In this document: piece by piece, positions 1 to 5,566 of the stretch
Position numbering within the stretch: position 1 is the stretch's first letter
Layout of the letters: every line of letters starts with the position of its first letter
DNA from: Candidatus Latescibacteria bacterium 4484_107
Lineage (GTDB): Bacteria > Latescibacterota > 4484-107
DNA length: 9,003 nt
Assembly: GCA_002059205.1 (NCBI GenBank)
Contig: MVCQ01000145.1
Span: 1 to 9,003, forward strand
Reading direction: 5' to 3'
The notes under the pieces: generated by a model
The model's database searches: none
Seen by the model: only the letters and a program-made list of their open reading frames with translations
Told to the model about the DNA's origin: nothing
Position numbers and translations under genes: made by a program

Positions 1-102
1 AGGATTCATATAGCCCGGCACAGGATAGCCCGCACAGTATCCGGCCCCCCTTCCGGTCATCGGCCCCATTCCCATAGGCCCGGTTCCATTTCCTAGTGGC
101 AT
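1..102 (-). CDS. DUF5320-family protein, second tandem copy (3' part outside window)
   Basis: Only the first 34 residues are in the window; the gene runs off the left edge. The N-terminus carries the glycine/methionine-rich block GPMGMGPMTGRGAGYCAGY, the hallmark of the small DUF5320 family. It matches the complete paralogue just upstream at 28 of 34 residues. The start is secure: a strong AAGGAGGT Shine-Dalgarno lies at 118-111, eight bases before the ATG. DUF5320 proteins have no established biochemical role. From general knowledge they tend to sit next to NifB/NifX-like cofactor-binding proteins and Mrp/MinD-type ATPases in anaerobes, so such genes may follow to the left. A single cysteine (residue 23) lies in the conserved block. 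This is probably the fourth gene of the operon that begins at 1463. Family assignment is confident; function is unknown. Confidence 0.82.
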   Translation of the reverse strand, partial: MPLGNGTGPMGMGPMTGRGAGYCAGYPVPGYMNP

Positions 103-110
103 AACGTTTC

Positions 111-118
111 ACCTCCTT
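111..118 (-). promoter_or_regulatory. Strong Shine-Dalgarno of the second DUF5320 copy
   Basis: AAGGAGGT on the minus strand, eight bases before the ATG at 102. The same octamer with the same spacing precedes the paralogue at 628, so the ribosome binding site was duplicated together with the gene. Confidence 0.85.
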
Positions 119-176
119 TTGTCCAAAACGGCCCTATCTCTTCACGTTGGTATTTTCATTTTAGACTTCTGGAAAT

Positions 177-275
177 AAACCACAGAGACGCGGAGAATGG
201 TAATTGGTAAAACCCATACTCACCGCTCACCACTCAGATGTTTTACCTTTTACGTCCTCCGCATCCCTGTGGTTT
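177..275. repeat. Long imperfect inverted repeat between the DUF5320 copies
   Basis: Outer arms 177-197 and 255-275 are complementary at 18 of 21 positions (core AAACCACAGAGACGCGGAG). Inner arms 200-213 and 240-253 match at 12 of 14, including a perfect GGTAAAAC/GTTTTACC. The loop (214-239) is built of short TCACC/CTCAC units. In the minus-strand transcript this folds into a hairpin of roughly 100 nt between the two DUF5320 genes, starting just after the stop of the first. No clear T-run follows, so it does not look like a simple terminator. It may act as a 3' stabiliser or RNA processing point, or be a dispersed repeat element. It shares the CACAGAGACGC-type motif with other intergenic gaps in the window. 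Confidence 0.75.
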
Positions 276-280
276 CACCA

Positions 281-628
281 TTACTCCTCAACTTTTTCCA
301 ACTCTTCGAGCCGCTTGTTGATCTGCTCAAGCTGCTGACCCAGCATCTGGGCCTGGTTTTTCAGCACCACCACCTCCTGCTCCTCGGTCATCCCATACCT
401 AAAGCCGGGCTGAACTCCCGGAGAGAAGGCGGGAGGCGCTATCGGCGCTGCCGCCCCGTAAGGCGCGTATCCAGCAGCTCCCCAGCCTCTTCTGAAACCC
501 CAACCCATCCCCATCCGGGGAACCGCGGAATTCATAAATCCCGGCACGGGATATCCGGCGCAGTACCCGGCACCCCTTCCGGTCATCGGTCCCATTCCAG
601 CCGGTCCGCTTCCATCTCCTCTTGGCAT
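281..628 (-). CDS. DUF5320-family protein with C-terminal coiled coil
   Basis: A complete protein of 115 residues. Residues 4-26 form the DUF5320 signature (GMGPMTGRGAGYCAGY, one cysteine at 23). Residues 33-75 are a low-complexity Gly/Pro/Ala/aromatic linker. Residues 81-115 form a charged heptad-like helix ending LEELEKVEE, expected to be a coiled coil for self- or partner-association. There is no signal peptide or membrane segment. The start is fixed by an AAGGAGGT site at 644-637. It lies 152 bases after the Fe-S scaffold gene and 178 bases before a paralogue, on the same strand. The duplication includes the leader: about three quarters of some 75 upstream bases match between the copies. 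Function is unknown; association with metal-cofactor genes is inferred from the family's usual neighbours and the scaffold gene next door. Confidence 0.85.
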   Translation of the reverse strand: MPRGDGSGPAGMGPMTGRGAGYCAGYPVPGFMNSAVPRMGMGWGFRRGWGAAGYAPYGAAAPIAPPAFSPGVQPGFRYGMTEEQEVVVLKNQAQMLGQQLEQINKRLEELEKVEE

Positions 629-636
629 ATCGTTTC

Positions 637-644
637 ACCTCCTT
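637..644 (-). promoter_or_regulatory. Strong Shine-Dalgarno of the first DUF5320 copy
   Basis: AAGGAGGT on the minus strand, eight bases before the ATG at 628. It is identical in sequence and spacing to the site before the second copy. Confidence 0.85.
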
Positions 645-701
645 CTGTTCAAAACGTGTCTATCTTTTCACTTTGAATTTTCGTTTCAAATATTCGGAAA
701 T

Positions 702-755
702 GCACCGAGAGAACGCAGAGAAAATCCCGAAACGGCCTCACGCCTTTCGTGGTGC
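702..755. repeat. Short inverted repeat element after the scaffold gene
   Basis: The left arm 702-724 contains AGAACGCAGAGAAA, also seen in related form at 5651-5667. The right arm 745-755 reads TTTCGTGGTGC. GCACC (702-706) pairs perfectly with GGTGC (751-755); the rest of the arms pair only loosely. It belongs to the same degenerate repeat family as 177-275 and 5641-5729. It fills most of the 152-base gap between the scaffold gene and the first DUF5320 gene, where nothing else is visible except the DUF5320 leader. Confidence 0.5.
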
Positions 756-780
756 GTCTTACGGCTCACGTTTTAGGTTT

Positions 781-1194
781 TTACGCTTCACTCGCGATGC
801 ACCCAACACGCCCCCTCTCCACACTTCTAACCACATAATTCATAATCGCTTCATACAGCGCAGCCGCACCCAGGTTGGAACAGTGTGCCTTATCCGGCGA
901 AAGACCTCCCACTGCCTGCGCTACGACGTCATCCGTGATCTCCGCGGCCTCGTCCAAAGACTTGCCCACAGCCAACTCCGTCATCGCGCTGGACGTGGCA
1001 ATCGCCGCCGGACATCCGAACGCCCGAAATTTGACATCTGTGATCCGATCGTCCCCCACCTTGATCCACACCTTCACCATATCCCCGCACCTCGAATCGC
1101 CGATTTGCCCGACGCCGTCCGCGTCCTCGATCTGGCCCACGTTGCGGGGATGCGAAAAATGGTCTAAGAGTTTGTCATCGTACCTATCTGTCAC
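781..1194 (-). CDS. NifU-N/IscU-type iron-sulfur cluster scaffold
   Basis: This 137-residue protein is an Fe-S assembly scaffold of the NifU N-terminal/IscU fold, which builds clusters from cysteine desulfurase sulfur and passes them to apoproteins in the cytoplasm. The three ligand cysteines are present at 36, 61 and 105, with the conserved aspartate (RCGD, residue 38). The N-terminal YDDKLLDHFSHPRNVG and the FRAFGCPAAIATSS block are typical. The region before Cys105 reads GGLSPDKAHC, not the LPPVK chaperone motif of classical IscU, so I give no iscU symbol. I start at GTG 1194, because homologues begin near this point and the codon overlaps the upstream stop by four bases (GTGA), implying translational coupling. 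A longer in-frame ATG at 1260 reads through the upstream gene's region and is less likely. No other Fe-S assembly gene is visible nearby. A fourth cysteine (132) sits in the short tail. Confidence 0.9.
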   Translation of the reverse strand: MTDRYDDKLLDHFSHPRNVGQIEDADGVGQIGDSRCGDMVKVWIKVGDDRITDVKFRAFGCPAAIATSSAMTELAVGKSLDEAAEITDDVVAQAVGGLSPDKAHCSNLGAAALYEAIMNYVVRSVERGRVGCIASEA

Positions 1195-1463
1195 GGATAC
1201 CGCCCTGCCATAAAAACCCTTCGGATACAGACTACCATCCGCAGCGCCCCTTCGGACCACTGCACGGACTGCTCAACCCACAGTAAGTTGCCGTACCTAC
1301 GCCTCCGCTTCCGGCCGTCATTGCCGCAAACGAGGACAGTATTTTTCTCCACCTCCTCACTGCCGCAATGTCCGCACTTCGGAACCTCCCGATGTACGCC
1401 TCGTCTTTTCAAAACCTCCGTCATCGTTCTGCACACTTCACCCTCATATTCGTGCATCGGCAT
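1191..1463 (-). CDS. FmdB-like small zinc-ribbon protein with one cysteine missing
   Basis: A 90-residue protein. Its N-terminus MPMHEYEGEVC and the later CGHCGSEEVEK resemble the FmdB putative regulatory zinc ribbon (usual form MPxYEYxCxxCG then CPxCG). The first cysteine is glycine at position 8, leaving Cys11, Cys30 and Cys33 with near-normal spacing; Cys46 might substitute. Residues 50-90 are basic (GRKRRRR) and unlike FmdB. Expression signals are good: AAAGGAG at 1479-1473 nine bases before the ATG, a sigma-54 promoter about 45 bases upstream, and a GTGA overlap with the scaffold gene. It could therefore be a genuine leader gene of the operon, or a decayed FmdB still read for coupling. 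Family assignment rests on motif resemblance only. Confidence 0.6.
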   Translation of the reverse strand: MPMHEYEGEVCRTMTEVLKRRGVHREVPKCGHCGSEEVEKNTVLVCGNDGRKRRRRYGNLLWVEQSVQWSEGALRMVVCIRRVFMAGRYP

Positions 1464-1472
1464 CGTGGAACG

Positions 1473-1479
1473 CTCCTTT
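1473..1479 (-). promoter_or_regulatory. Shine-Dalgarno of the first operon gene
   Basis: AAAGGAG on the minus strand, nine bases before the ATG at 1463. It lies inside the short leader expected from the sigma-54 promoter and supports real translation of the small zinc-ribbon gene. Confidence 0.75.
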
Positions 1480-1505
1480 GGATTTTCTGCGTCCGCTTTC
1501 TACAG

Positions 1506-1523
1506 ATGCAATTTCGGTGCCAA
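1506..1523 (-). promoter_or_regulatory. Sigma-54 (-24/-12) promoter of the Fe-S/DUF5320 operon
   Basis: On the minus strand the site reads TTGGCACCGAAATTGCAT. It has the invariant GG (1521-1520) and GC (1509-1508) exactly ten bases apart, and matches the consensus TGGCAC-N5-TTGCA throughout. Transcription should begin near 1496, giving a leader of about 33 nt that contains the ribosome binding site before the ATG at 1463. The gene immediately upstream on the same strand encodes a sigma-54 activator, its likely regulator. The match was found by eye but is close to ideal and well placed. Confidence 0.85.
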
Positions 1524-1608
1524 AAAAATCCTTTCCTGTCATTTCTACCGCAATCCTATGAGACACAGTATAATAGGGATAGAATTTTTTAACCCGCAAG
1601 TACCTTAG

Positions 1609-1647
1609 AAAAAACGGCGCATGTTTCATAATTGAAAACATGCGCCG
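1609..1647 (-). terminator. Intrinsic terminator of the sigma-54 activator gene
   Basis: A perfect 12-bp inverted repeat (1615-1626 with 1636-1647, arm CGGCGCATGTTT, nine-base loop) is followed on the minus strand by six Ts (1614-1609). This is a textbook Rho-independent terminator for transcripts leaving the activator gene, about 150 bases after its stop. It insulates that gene from the sigma-54 promoter just downstream. Because the arms and loop share 13 bases with 1716-1728, the site may also serve as a protein-binding palindrome. Confidence 0.8.
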
Positions 1648-1699
1648 CGATGGAAGGCGTAACCTGCTCTGGTCGAAAGGAGAAGGACTTGTTACATAC

Positions 1700-1728
1700 A
1701 TGAAACTTATTATTGCAATTATGAAACA
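1700..1728. promoter_or_regulatory. Candidate upstream activator sites (ATGAAAC repeats)
   Basis: ATGAAAC occurs at 1700-1706 and 1721-1727, 21 bases apart (two helical turns) on the same face. An inverted copy (GTTTCAT) lies at 1623-1629. The longer word CAATTATGAAACA at 1716-1728 is found inverted at 1622-1634. These sites lie roughly 125-230 bases upstream of the predicted sigma-54 start, where bacterial enhancer-binding proteins usually bind. That they bind the neighbouring activator is inference; the second copy also overlaps the terminator hairpin. Confidence 0.4.
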
Positions 1729-1794
1729 ACTTGCTCCGCGTATTTTCCTGCTTTTCTCTGCACACTTTGTGACTCCGCGGTGCAAAAGCCGTTG

Positions 1795-3540
1795 CTACAA
1801 CAACCCATGCTTTTTCATCTTCCGCCAGAGCGTGGGACGGCTGATCCCCAACGTCTCGGCGGCTTTTCCCCGGTGTCCCTCCACATTCTGAAGCACACGC
1901 TGGAGAAGCGCTTTCTCGTTTTGTAAAAGCGGATCCTTGCGATCCAATACCGCATCCACCATCGCGTGTTCGGGCCGAAGATTCCGGGGCAAATGCTCGA
2001 CGGAAAGCATTCCGCCCGCGCACTGCACGAACGCATGCTCGATGGCGTTCTCCAACTCCCGGACATTGCCCGGCCAGGCATAGTCCATCAGTGCCCGCAT
2101 CGCCTCCCGTGAAACTCCCCGGATGGCCTTGTCCGTCTTCGCATTGAACGTACGGATGAAGTGATCCACGAGAAGCAGAATATCCTCACGCCTTTCAGAG
2201 AGTGGCGGCAGCACGATGGAGACCACATTGAGCCGGTAAAACAAATCCTGTCGGAAAGTTCCATTCTCCACCGCTTGCATGAGATTGCGATTGGTGGCCG
2301 CGATAATCCGAACATCCGTGCGGATGGTTTCCGTGCCTCCGACGCGCTCGAAGGACCGCTGATCCAGCACCCGAAGCAGTTTGGCCTGAAGCACCGGACT
2401 CATCTCCGCCACTTCGTCGAGAAACAGCGTGCCCCCGTCGGCCCGCTCGAATCGTCCGGGCTTTTGTCGAATCGCGCCGGTAAAAGCCCCTTTTTCGTGC
2501 CCGAACAATTCGCTCTCCAAAAGTGGCTCCGGGAGCGCGGCGCAGTTCACGCCCAAAAAAGGATGATCCTTGCGGGGGCCATTGTAATGAATCGCGCGCG
2601 CCACCAATTCCTTGCCTGTGCCGCTTTCGCCCTGAATCAGCACCGTGGAATCGCTCTCCGCCACGTTTTCCAACAGGTCGTATAACTCCTGCATCGGCTT
2701 GCTTTTGCCGATCAAATTATGGAAGCTGTATCGCCCCTCCAGCGCCTTCGCCAACTCCTTGACTCTGGAAAGATCCCGGAAGGTCGCCACGCCTCCGATC
2801 ACCGCGCCATCCACGTTATAGAGCAACGCGGTGCTTACGCTCACGGGAATTTTTGTCCCGTCCCCGGCGACGATCCCGATCTCCACGTCGTAGAGCGGCT
2901 CGCCGGTATCGAGGGTGCGTTTAAGCGGACAGGCTTCGAGACACGCATCGCTTCGGAAAATGTCGCGGCAGTGCATCCCAATGGCCTGATCCGCCGAAGT
3001 TCCGGTGATCCGCTCCGCCGCGCGATTGAAGGAAAGAACCCGCCAGTCCTCGCCGATGGTGAACACGCCGTCCGTAATGCTGTTAAGGATGGCATCGAGC
3101 TTATCCCGCTCCAGCGCGATCTGAACGCTCCATTCGCAGAGCGTATCCATAAGACGCTTCATCTCCCCCACATCCCGAAACGTAACCACCGCGCCTACAG
3201 TTTGGCCCTTCACGTCTTTTAGGGGAGCAATGCTGCCGCAGAGGGAGATAGGCGCGCCATCCGGCGTGGAGATGCCCACGTTGAGGTTCGAGAGCACCTC
3301 CTCCGTCTCCACGGTCCGCCGGATCGCCTCGCACCATTCGGCTTCAAATACGTCCTCGCAGAAGCGGCCCACCACGTCCTCGTAAGTCCGCCCCAAAATC
3401 CGCTCCGCCGCCTCCGTGAAGCTGATGATCCGGCCCTCGCGATCCACCACGAACACGCCATCCGGGACGGCGTACGCGGAGGCTTCGTAGTCCTCTTCCA
3501 TCTGAGAAAAATTCGTTTGTTGAGTCGGAGGATTTTCCAT
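1795..3540 (-). CDS. PAS-PAS sigma-54-dependent transcriptional activator (Fis family)
   Basis: This 581-residue enhancer-binding protein activates RNA polymerase-sigma-54 by ATP hydrolysis. Two PAS sensor domains span about residues 20-125 and 148-258. The AAA+ domain (about 273-445) has Walker A GESGTGKE (304-311), the sigma-54-contacting GAFTGA loop (351-356) and Walker [10 protein letters not shown] (369-377). A Fis-type helix-turn-helix ends the protein (about 550-578). No receiver domain is present, so signalling is probably through the PAS domains and not a histidine kinase. Cysteines at matching places in both PAS domains (61, 70; 191, 200, 204) suggest a redox, metal or Fe-S cue; this is inference. 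The ATG at 3540 has a weak ribosome site; Met14 is an alternative start. It is monocistronic, with its own promoter and terminator, and its likely target is the sigma-54 promoter at 1523-1506. Confidence 0.93.
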   Translation of the reverse strand: MENPPTQQTNFSQMEEDYEASAYAVPDGVFVVDREGRIISFTEAAERILGRTYEDVVGRFCEDVFEAEWCEAIRRTVETEEVLSNLNVGISTPDGAPISLCGSIAPLKDVKGQTVGAVVTFRDVGEMKRLMDTLCEWSVQIALERDKLDAILNSITDGVFTIGEDWRVLSFNRAAERITGTSADQAIGMHCRDIFRSDACLEACPLKRTLDTGEPLYDVEIGIVAGDGTKIPVSVSTALLYNVDGAVIGGVATFRDLSRVKELAKALEGRYSFHNLIGKSKPMQELYDLLENVAESDSTVLIQGESGTGKELVARAIHYNGPRKDHPFLGVNCAALPEPLLESELFGHEKGAFTGAIRQKPGRFERADGGTLFLDEVAEMSPVLQAKLLRVLDQRSFERVGGTETIRTDVRIIAATNRNLMQAVENGTFRQDLFYRLNVVSIVLPPLSERREDILLLVDHFIRTFNAKTDKAIRGVSREAMRALMDYAWPGNVRELENAIEHAFVQCAGGMLSVEHLPRNLRPEHAMVDAVLDRKDPLLQNEKALLQRVLQNVEGHRGKAAETLGISRPTLWRKMKKHGLL

Positions 3541-3567
3541 AATCTCGCAAAAGGCGCCTGTTTGGGG

Positions 3568-3589
3568 TTGAAAATGCTATCCTGTCTGA
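3568..3589 (+). promoter_or_regulatory. Weak candidate promoter for the sugar isomerase gene
   Basis: TTGAAA (3568-3573) is followed after 16-17 bases by a TGTTAT-like -10 on the plus strand (reaching about 3595). If used, it would overlap the start of the divergent activator transcript and give a long leader of over 300 nt containing the hairpins at 3646-3792. Evidence is only the two hexamers; other promoters nearer 3927 are possible. Confidence 0.25.
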
Positions 3590-3600
3590 TGTTATTCAAA

Positions 3601-3629
3601 AAGATAGCGAATGGGAGCAGTTAAGTCAA
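3601..3629 (-). promoter_or_regulatory. Sigma-70-type promoter of the activator gene
   Basis: On the minus strand TTGACT (3629-3624) and TATCTT (3606-3601) are separated by 17 bases, a good -35/-10 pair. The start would fall near 3594, about 54 bases before the ATG at 3540. No sigma-54 site is visible here, so the activator is probably made constitutively or under ordinary control. Confidence 0.6.
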
Positions 3630-3645
3630 GTGAAAAAAGCAAAAG

Positions 3646-3792
3646 CGGGAATAAATCTCCCGTGCACCGATTGAGAACCCCTGCGAACAGGGATAGGAGA
3701 CGCTTGTCTCGCGGGGATTAGCCCCATTTATTGGACTTCACTCAAGCAGTGGGGCGCTTTCCTGTTGCATCGGGATTTCGGTATCCCGATGC
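3646..3792 (+). other. Cluster of small perfect hairpins in the divergent intergenic region
   Basis: Several short stems follow one another: CGGGA/TCCCG (3646-3662), CCCTG-CGAA-CAGGG (3679-3692), GAGAC-GCTT-GTCTC (3697-3710), GGGG/CCCC (3713-3725) and a perfect 10-bp stem GCATCGGGAT with a six-base loop (3767-3792). GCCCCA at 3721-3726 can alternatively pair with TGGGGC at 3750-3755, excluding the GGGG/CCCC stem. This density suggests a structured leader RNA or small RNA upstream of the isomerase gene. I do not recognise a known riboswitch class. The final stem lacks a T-run and is not an obvious terminator. Confidence 0.4.
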
Positions 3793-3844
3793 GCAACCTT
3801 GCGGCATCTGATGTCAATATGCAAAAACGCTTCAACAATGCGTA

Positions 3845-3902
3845 CGCAGAGGCATTCGACCATTCGCTTTCCTCTGCGATCTTTGCGTCTTTTTTGGTGG
3901 CG
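3845..3902. repeat. Degenerate intergenic repeat upstream of the isomerase
   Basis: CGCAGAGG (3845-3852) pairs perfectly with CCTCTGCG (3871-3878). It continues into a CTTTGCGTCTTTTTTGGTGGCG-like tail, shown here only as positions 3881-3902. On the minus strand this resembles the CGCAAAGA-N-CGCA units at 5647-5667. It ends about ten bases before the ribosome binding site of the gene at 3927. Confidence 0.5.
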
Positions 3903-3913
3903 TTTCCATCGCG

Positions 3914-3920
3914 GAAAGGA
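3914..3920 (+). promoter_or_regulatory. Shine-Dalgarno that fixes the isomerase start
   Basis: AAAGGAG six bases before ATG 3927. It rules out an upstream in-frame TTG at 3765, whose extra 54 residues would be encoded by hairpin and repeat DNA. Confidence 0.8.
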
Positions 3921-3926
3921 GTGGAT

Positions 3927-4766
3927 ATGATCAAGAAAAGCATCAACCAGTGGGCGTTCGCCAAGGATACGGCGAAAGGATGTATGGAATTGGCCAAGGA
4001 TGCGGGCTTCGAGGCCATCGAGTTGGCGTTGGCGGAAGACGGAGACATCACCCTGAATTCGACGGAGACGGAAATCCGGGCGCTGAGGGAGACTGCGGAC
4101 CGGATCGAGATCGAACTGGCCAGCCTCGCTACCGGGCTGTTCTGGTCGTACTCGCTGACGAGCAACGATGCGGATACGCGGAAGAAGGCCTTGGACGTCG
4201 CCAAAAAGGAGCTGGAAGTCGCCGCCTGGCTGGGCGTGGACGCGATCCTCGTGGTGCCCGGAGCCGTCGGGGTGGATTTTGTCCCGGAAAGCGAGGTAAT
4301 CCCGTACGACGTGGCGTACGAACGGGCTCTGGCGGCCATCAGAGAGTTGGCGCCGGTGGCGGAGCAACTGAAGGTGGCGGTGTGTGTGGAGAACGTGTGG
4401 AATAAATTCCTGTTGAGTCCGTTGGAAATGCGCGATTTCGTGGATGCGGTGGACAGCGAATACGTGGGCGTGTACTTCGACGTGGGCAACGTGATCCCCA
4501 TGGGCTATCCGGAGCACTGGATCCAAATTCTGGGCAAACGGATCAAACGGGTTCATTTCAAGGATTTTCGGCGGAACGTGGGCACGTTGGACGGATTCGT
4601 GGATCTGTTGGAGGGCGACGTAAACTGGCCGGAGGTGATGGCCGCGCTGCGGAGAATCGGATATAATTCCTACGCCACGGCGGAGATGATCCCGCCTTAC
4701 ACGCATCATCCCGAGGCGCTGGTCTGCAACACGTCGCGGTCCATGGATTATATTCTGAAAAGATGA
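3927..4766 (+). CDS. Sugar phosphate isomerase/epimerase-like TIM-barrel protein
   Basis: This 279-residue protein belongs to the xylose-isomerase-like (AP endonuclease 2) TIM-barrel superfamily, which isomerises or epimerises sugars and sugar phosphates using a divalent metal. The usual metal ligands are visible: Glu155 in VENVWNKFLLSP, Asp185 in YFDVGN, His210 in KRVHFKDF and Glu253 in TAEMI. The VENVWNKFLLSP block resembles L-ribulose/hexulose-phosphate isomerase-like members, but the substrate cannot be fixed from sequence. There is no signal peptide, so it is cytoplasmic. The start is ATG 3927 after AAAGGAG. The stop TGA lies inside an 8-bp tandem repeat that begins at 4762. A creatininase-family gene follows after 128 bases on the same strand and may be cotranscribed, suggesting a shared catabolic step. 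Confidence 0.88.
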   Translation: MIKKSINQWAFAKDTAKGCMELAKDAGFEAIELALAEDGDITLNSTETEIRALRETADRIEIELASLATGLFWSYSLTSNDADTRKKALDVAKKELEVAAWLGVDAILVVPGAVGVDFVPESEVIPYDVAYERALAAIRELAPVAEQLKVAVCVENVWNKFLLSPLEMRDFVDAVDSEYVGVYFDVGNVIPMGYPEHWIQILGKRIKRVHFKDFRRNVGTLDGFVDLLEGDVNWPEVMAALRRIGYNSYATAEMIPPYTHHPEALVCNTSRSMDYILKR

Positions 4767-4872
4767 GAAGATGAGAAGGTGAGAAAGCGAGAACACCAGA
4801 GCATCTCACCGTCACACTTGGTCGATTCAGTCCAATAGAAGGAGAATCGACTTTCTCACTTTCTCACTGTCT
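4762..4872. repeat. Inverted array of 8-bp repeats between isomerase and creatininase genes
   Basis: The left arm 4762-4793 is four copies of an 8-bp unit (GATGAGAA, GATGAGAA, GGTGAGAA, AGCGAGAA). The right arm 4851-4872 is two copies of CTTTCTCA plus a partial unit, the complement. Nested inside, GTCGATTC (4821-4828) pairs perfectly with GAATCGAC (4844-4851). The isomerase stop codon (4764-4766) lies in the first unit. The transcript would fold into a long branched hairpin filling most of the 128-base gap. It may protect the upstream mRNA end or be an inserted repeat. Confidence 0.75.
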
Positions 4873-4894
4873 TTCCTTCCACGGGAGCAAAACG

Positions 4895-5566
4895 ATGAAA
4901 TATGAGGAATTGTTGCCACATCAGATTGAGGAAATGTTAGAGCAGGCTCCGGTGGCTTACATCCCCTGGGGCGCACTGGAATGGCACGGACGGCATCTCG
5001 TCATCGGAAACGATGCGATCAAAGCGGCCGCGATCTGTGAACGGGTTGCGGACCGAACCGGCGGGGTAGTGCTCCCTCCGGTGTACTTCGGCAATCGGAC
5101 AATGAAGCGAAAGGGATTTCGGCATACTTTGGAAATCAGGGAGGCCACAGTCCGAGCGATGGCGTACGATCTTCTGAGAGGATTGGAGTCGGAGGGCTTC
5201 AAGGTGGTGGTGATCCTGACCGGGCATTATGGATCCAGACACCTTGCCGCGCTCAAGGGCGTAGGGGAGAAGTTCGGAAAGGGAAAGGAAATCCGGGTGT
5301 GGACGCTTGCGGAATACGAGGTGGTGACGGACCTGGGATACACCGGGGATCACGCGGCCAAATGGGAGACCTCCATCCTGATGCATCTGAGGCCGGACTT
5401 GGTGGATATGGAACAATTGAGCGCCGATCCGGACGAGCCATTGGAGGGCGTACACGGAGACGATCCGAGGAAGCACGCCTCCCCCGAGGTGGGACGGGAG
5501 ATCGTGGAGGCGATTGTAGAACGGATGGCGAAGCGGGTAAAAGAGCTAATGAACAATGAACAATGA
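4895..5566 (+). CDS. Creatininase-family amidohydrolase
   Basis: This 223-residue protein belongs to the creatininase/MftE/FAPy-deformylase family of metal-dependent amidohydrolases that open cyclic or linear amides. The family core is visible: PWGALEWHGRHL (Glu29, His31) with GND (Asp40) for metal, TGHYG around His111 where many members have GHGGN, HAAKWETS (Glu158) and GVHGDDPRKHASPEVG near the C-terminus. Length is normal. It is cytoplasmic. True creatinine use is unlikely to be provable; most family members act on other substrates. GGGAG at 4883-4887 precedes ATG 4895. The last five residues (MNNEQ) and the stop come from a 7-bp ATGAACA repeat, so the C-terminus appears altered by repeat DNA. 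It likely forms a unit with the upstream TIM-barrel isomerase. Confidence 0.87.
   Translation: MKYEELLPHQIEEMLEQAPVAYIPWGALEWHGRHLVIGNDAIKAAAICERVADRTGGVVLPPVYFGNRTMKRKGFRHTLEIREATVRAMAYDLLRGLESEGFKVVVILTGHYGSRHLAALKGVGEKFGKGKEIRVWTLAEYEVVTDLGYTGDHAAKWETSILMHLRPDLVDMEQLSADPDEPLEGVHGDDPRKHASPEVGREIVEAIVERMAKRVKELMNNEQ

Noticed and set aside
1195..1260. Longer start of the Fe-S scaffold at ATG 1260
   Set aside because: The extra residues are out of family and overlap the upstream gene. GTG 1194 gives the family N-terminus and a GTGA coupled overlap.
1569..1574. Plus-strand TATAAT as a promoter
   Set aside because: No acceptable -35 is seen and no plus-strand gene follows, so it is probably chance in AT-rich DNA.
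1444..1785. Minus-strand open frame of 113 codons between activator and zinc-ribbon gene
   Set aside because: It runs through the terminator and the sigma-54 promoter, has no good ribosome site and resembles no protein family. It is non-coding regulatory DNA.
3765..3926. Upstream TTG extension of the isomerase gene
   Set aside because: The added 54 residues are encoded by hairpin and repeat DNA, and AAAGGAG directly before ATG 3927 gives a normal family N-terminus.
3738..4796. Long minus-strand open frames opposite the isomerase
   Set aside because: They are antisense shadows with low-complexity His/Arg/Ser content and no family motif; the plus-strand protein has full metal-site motifs.
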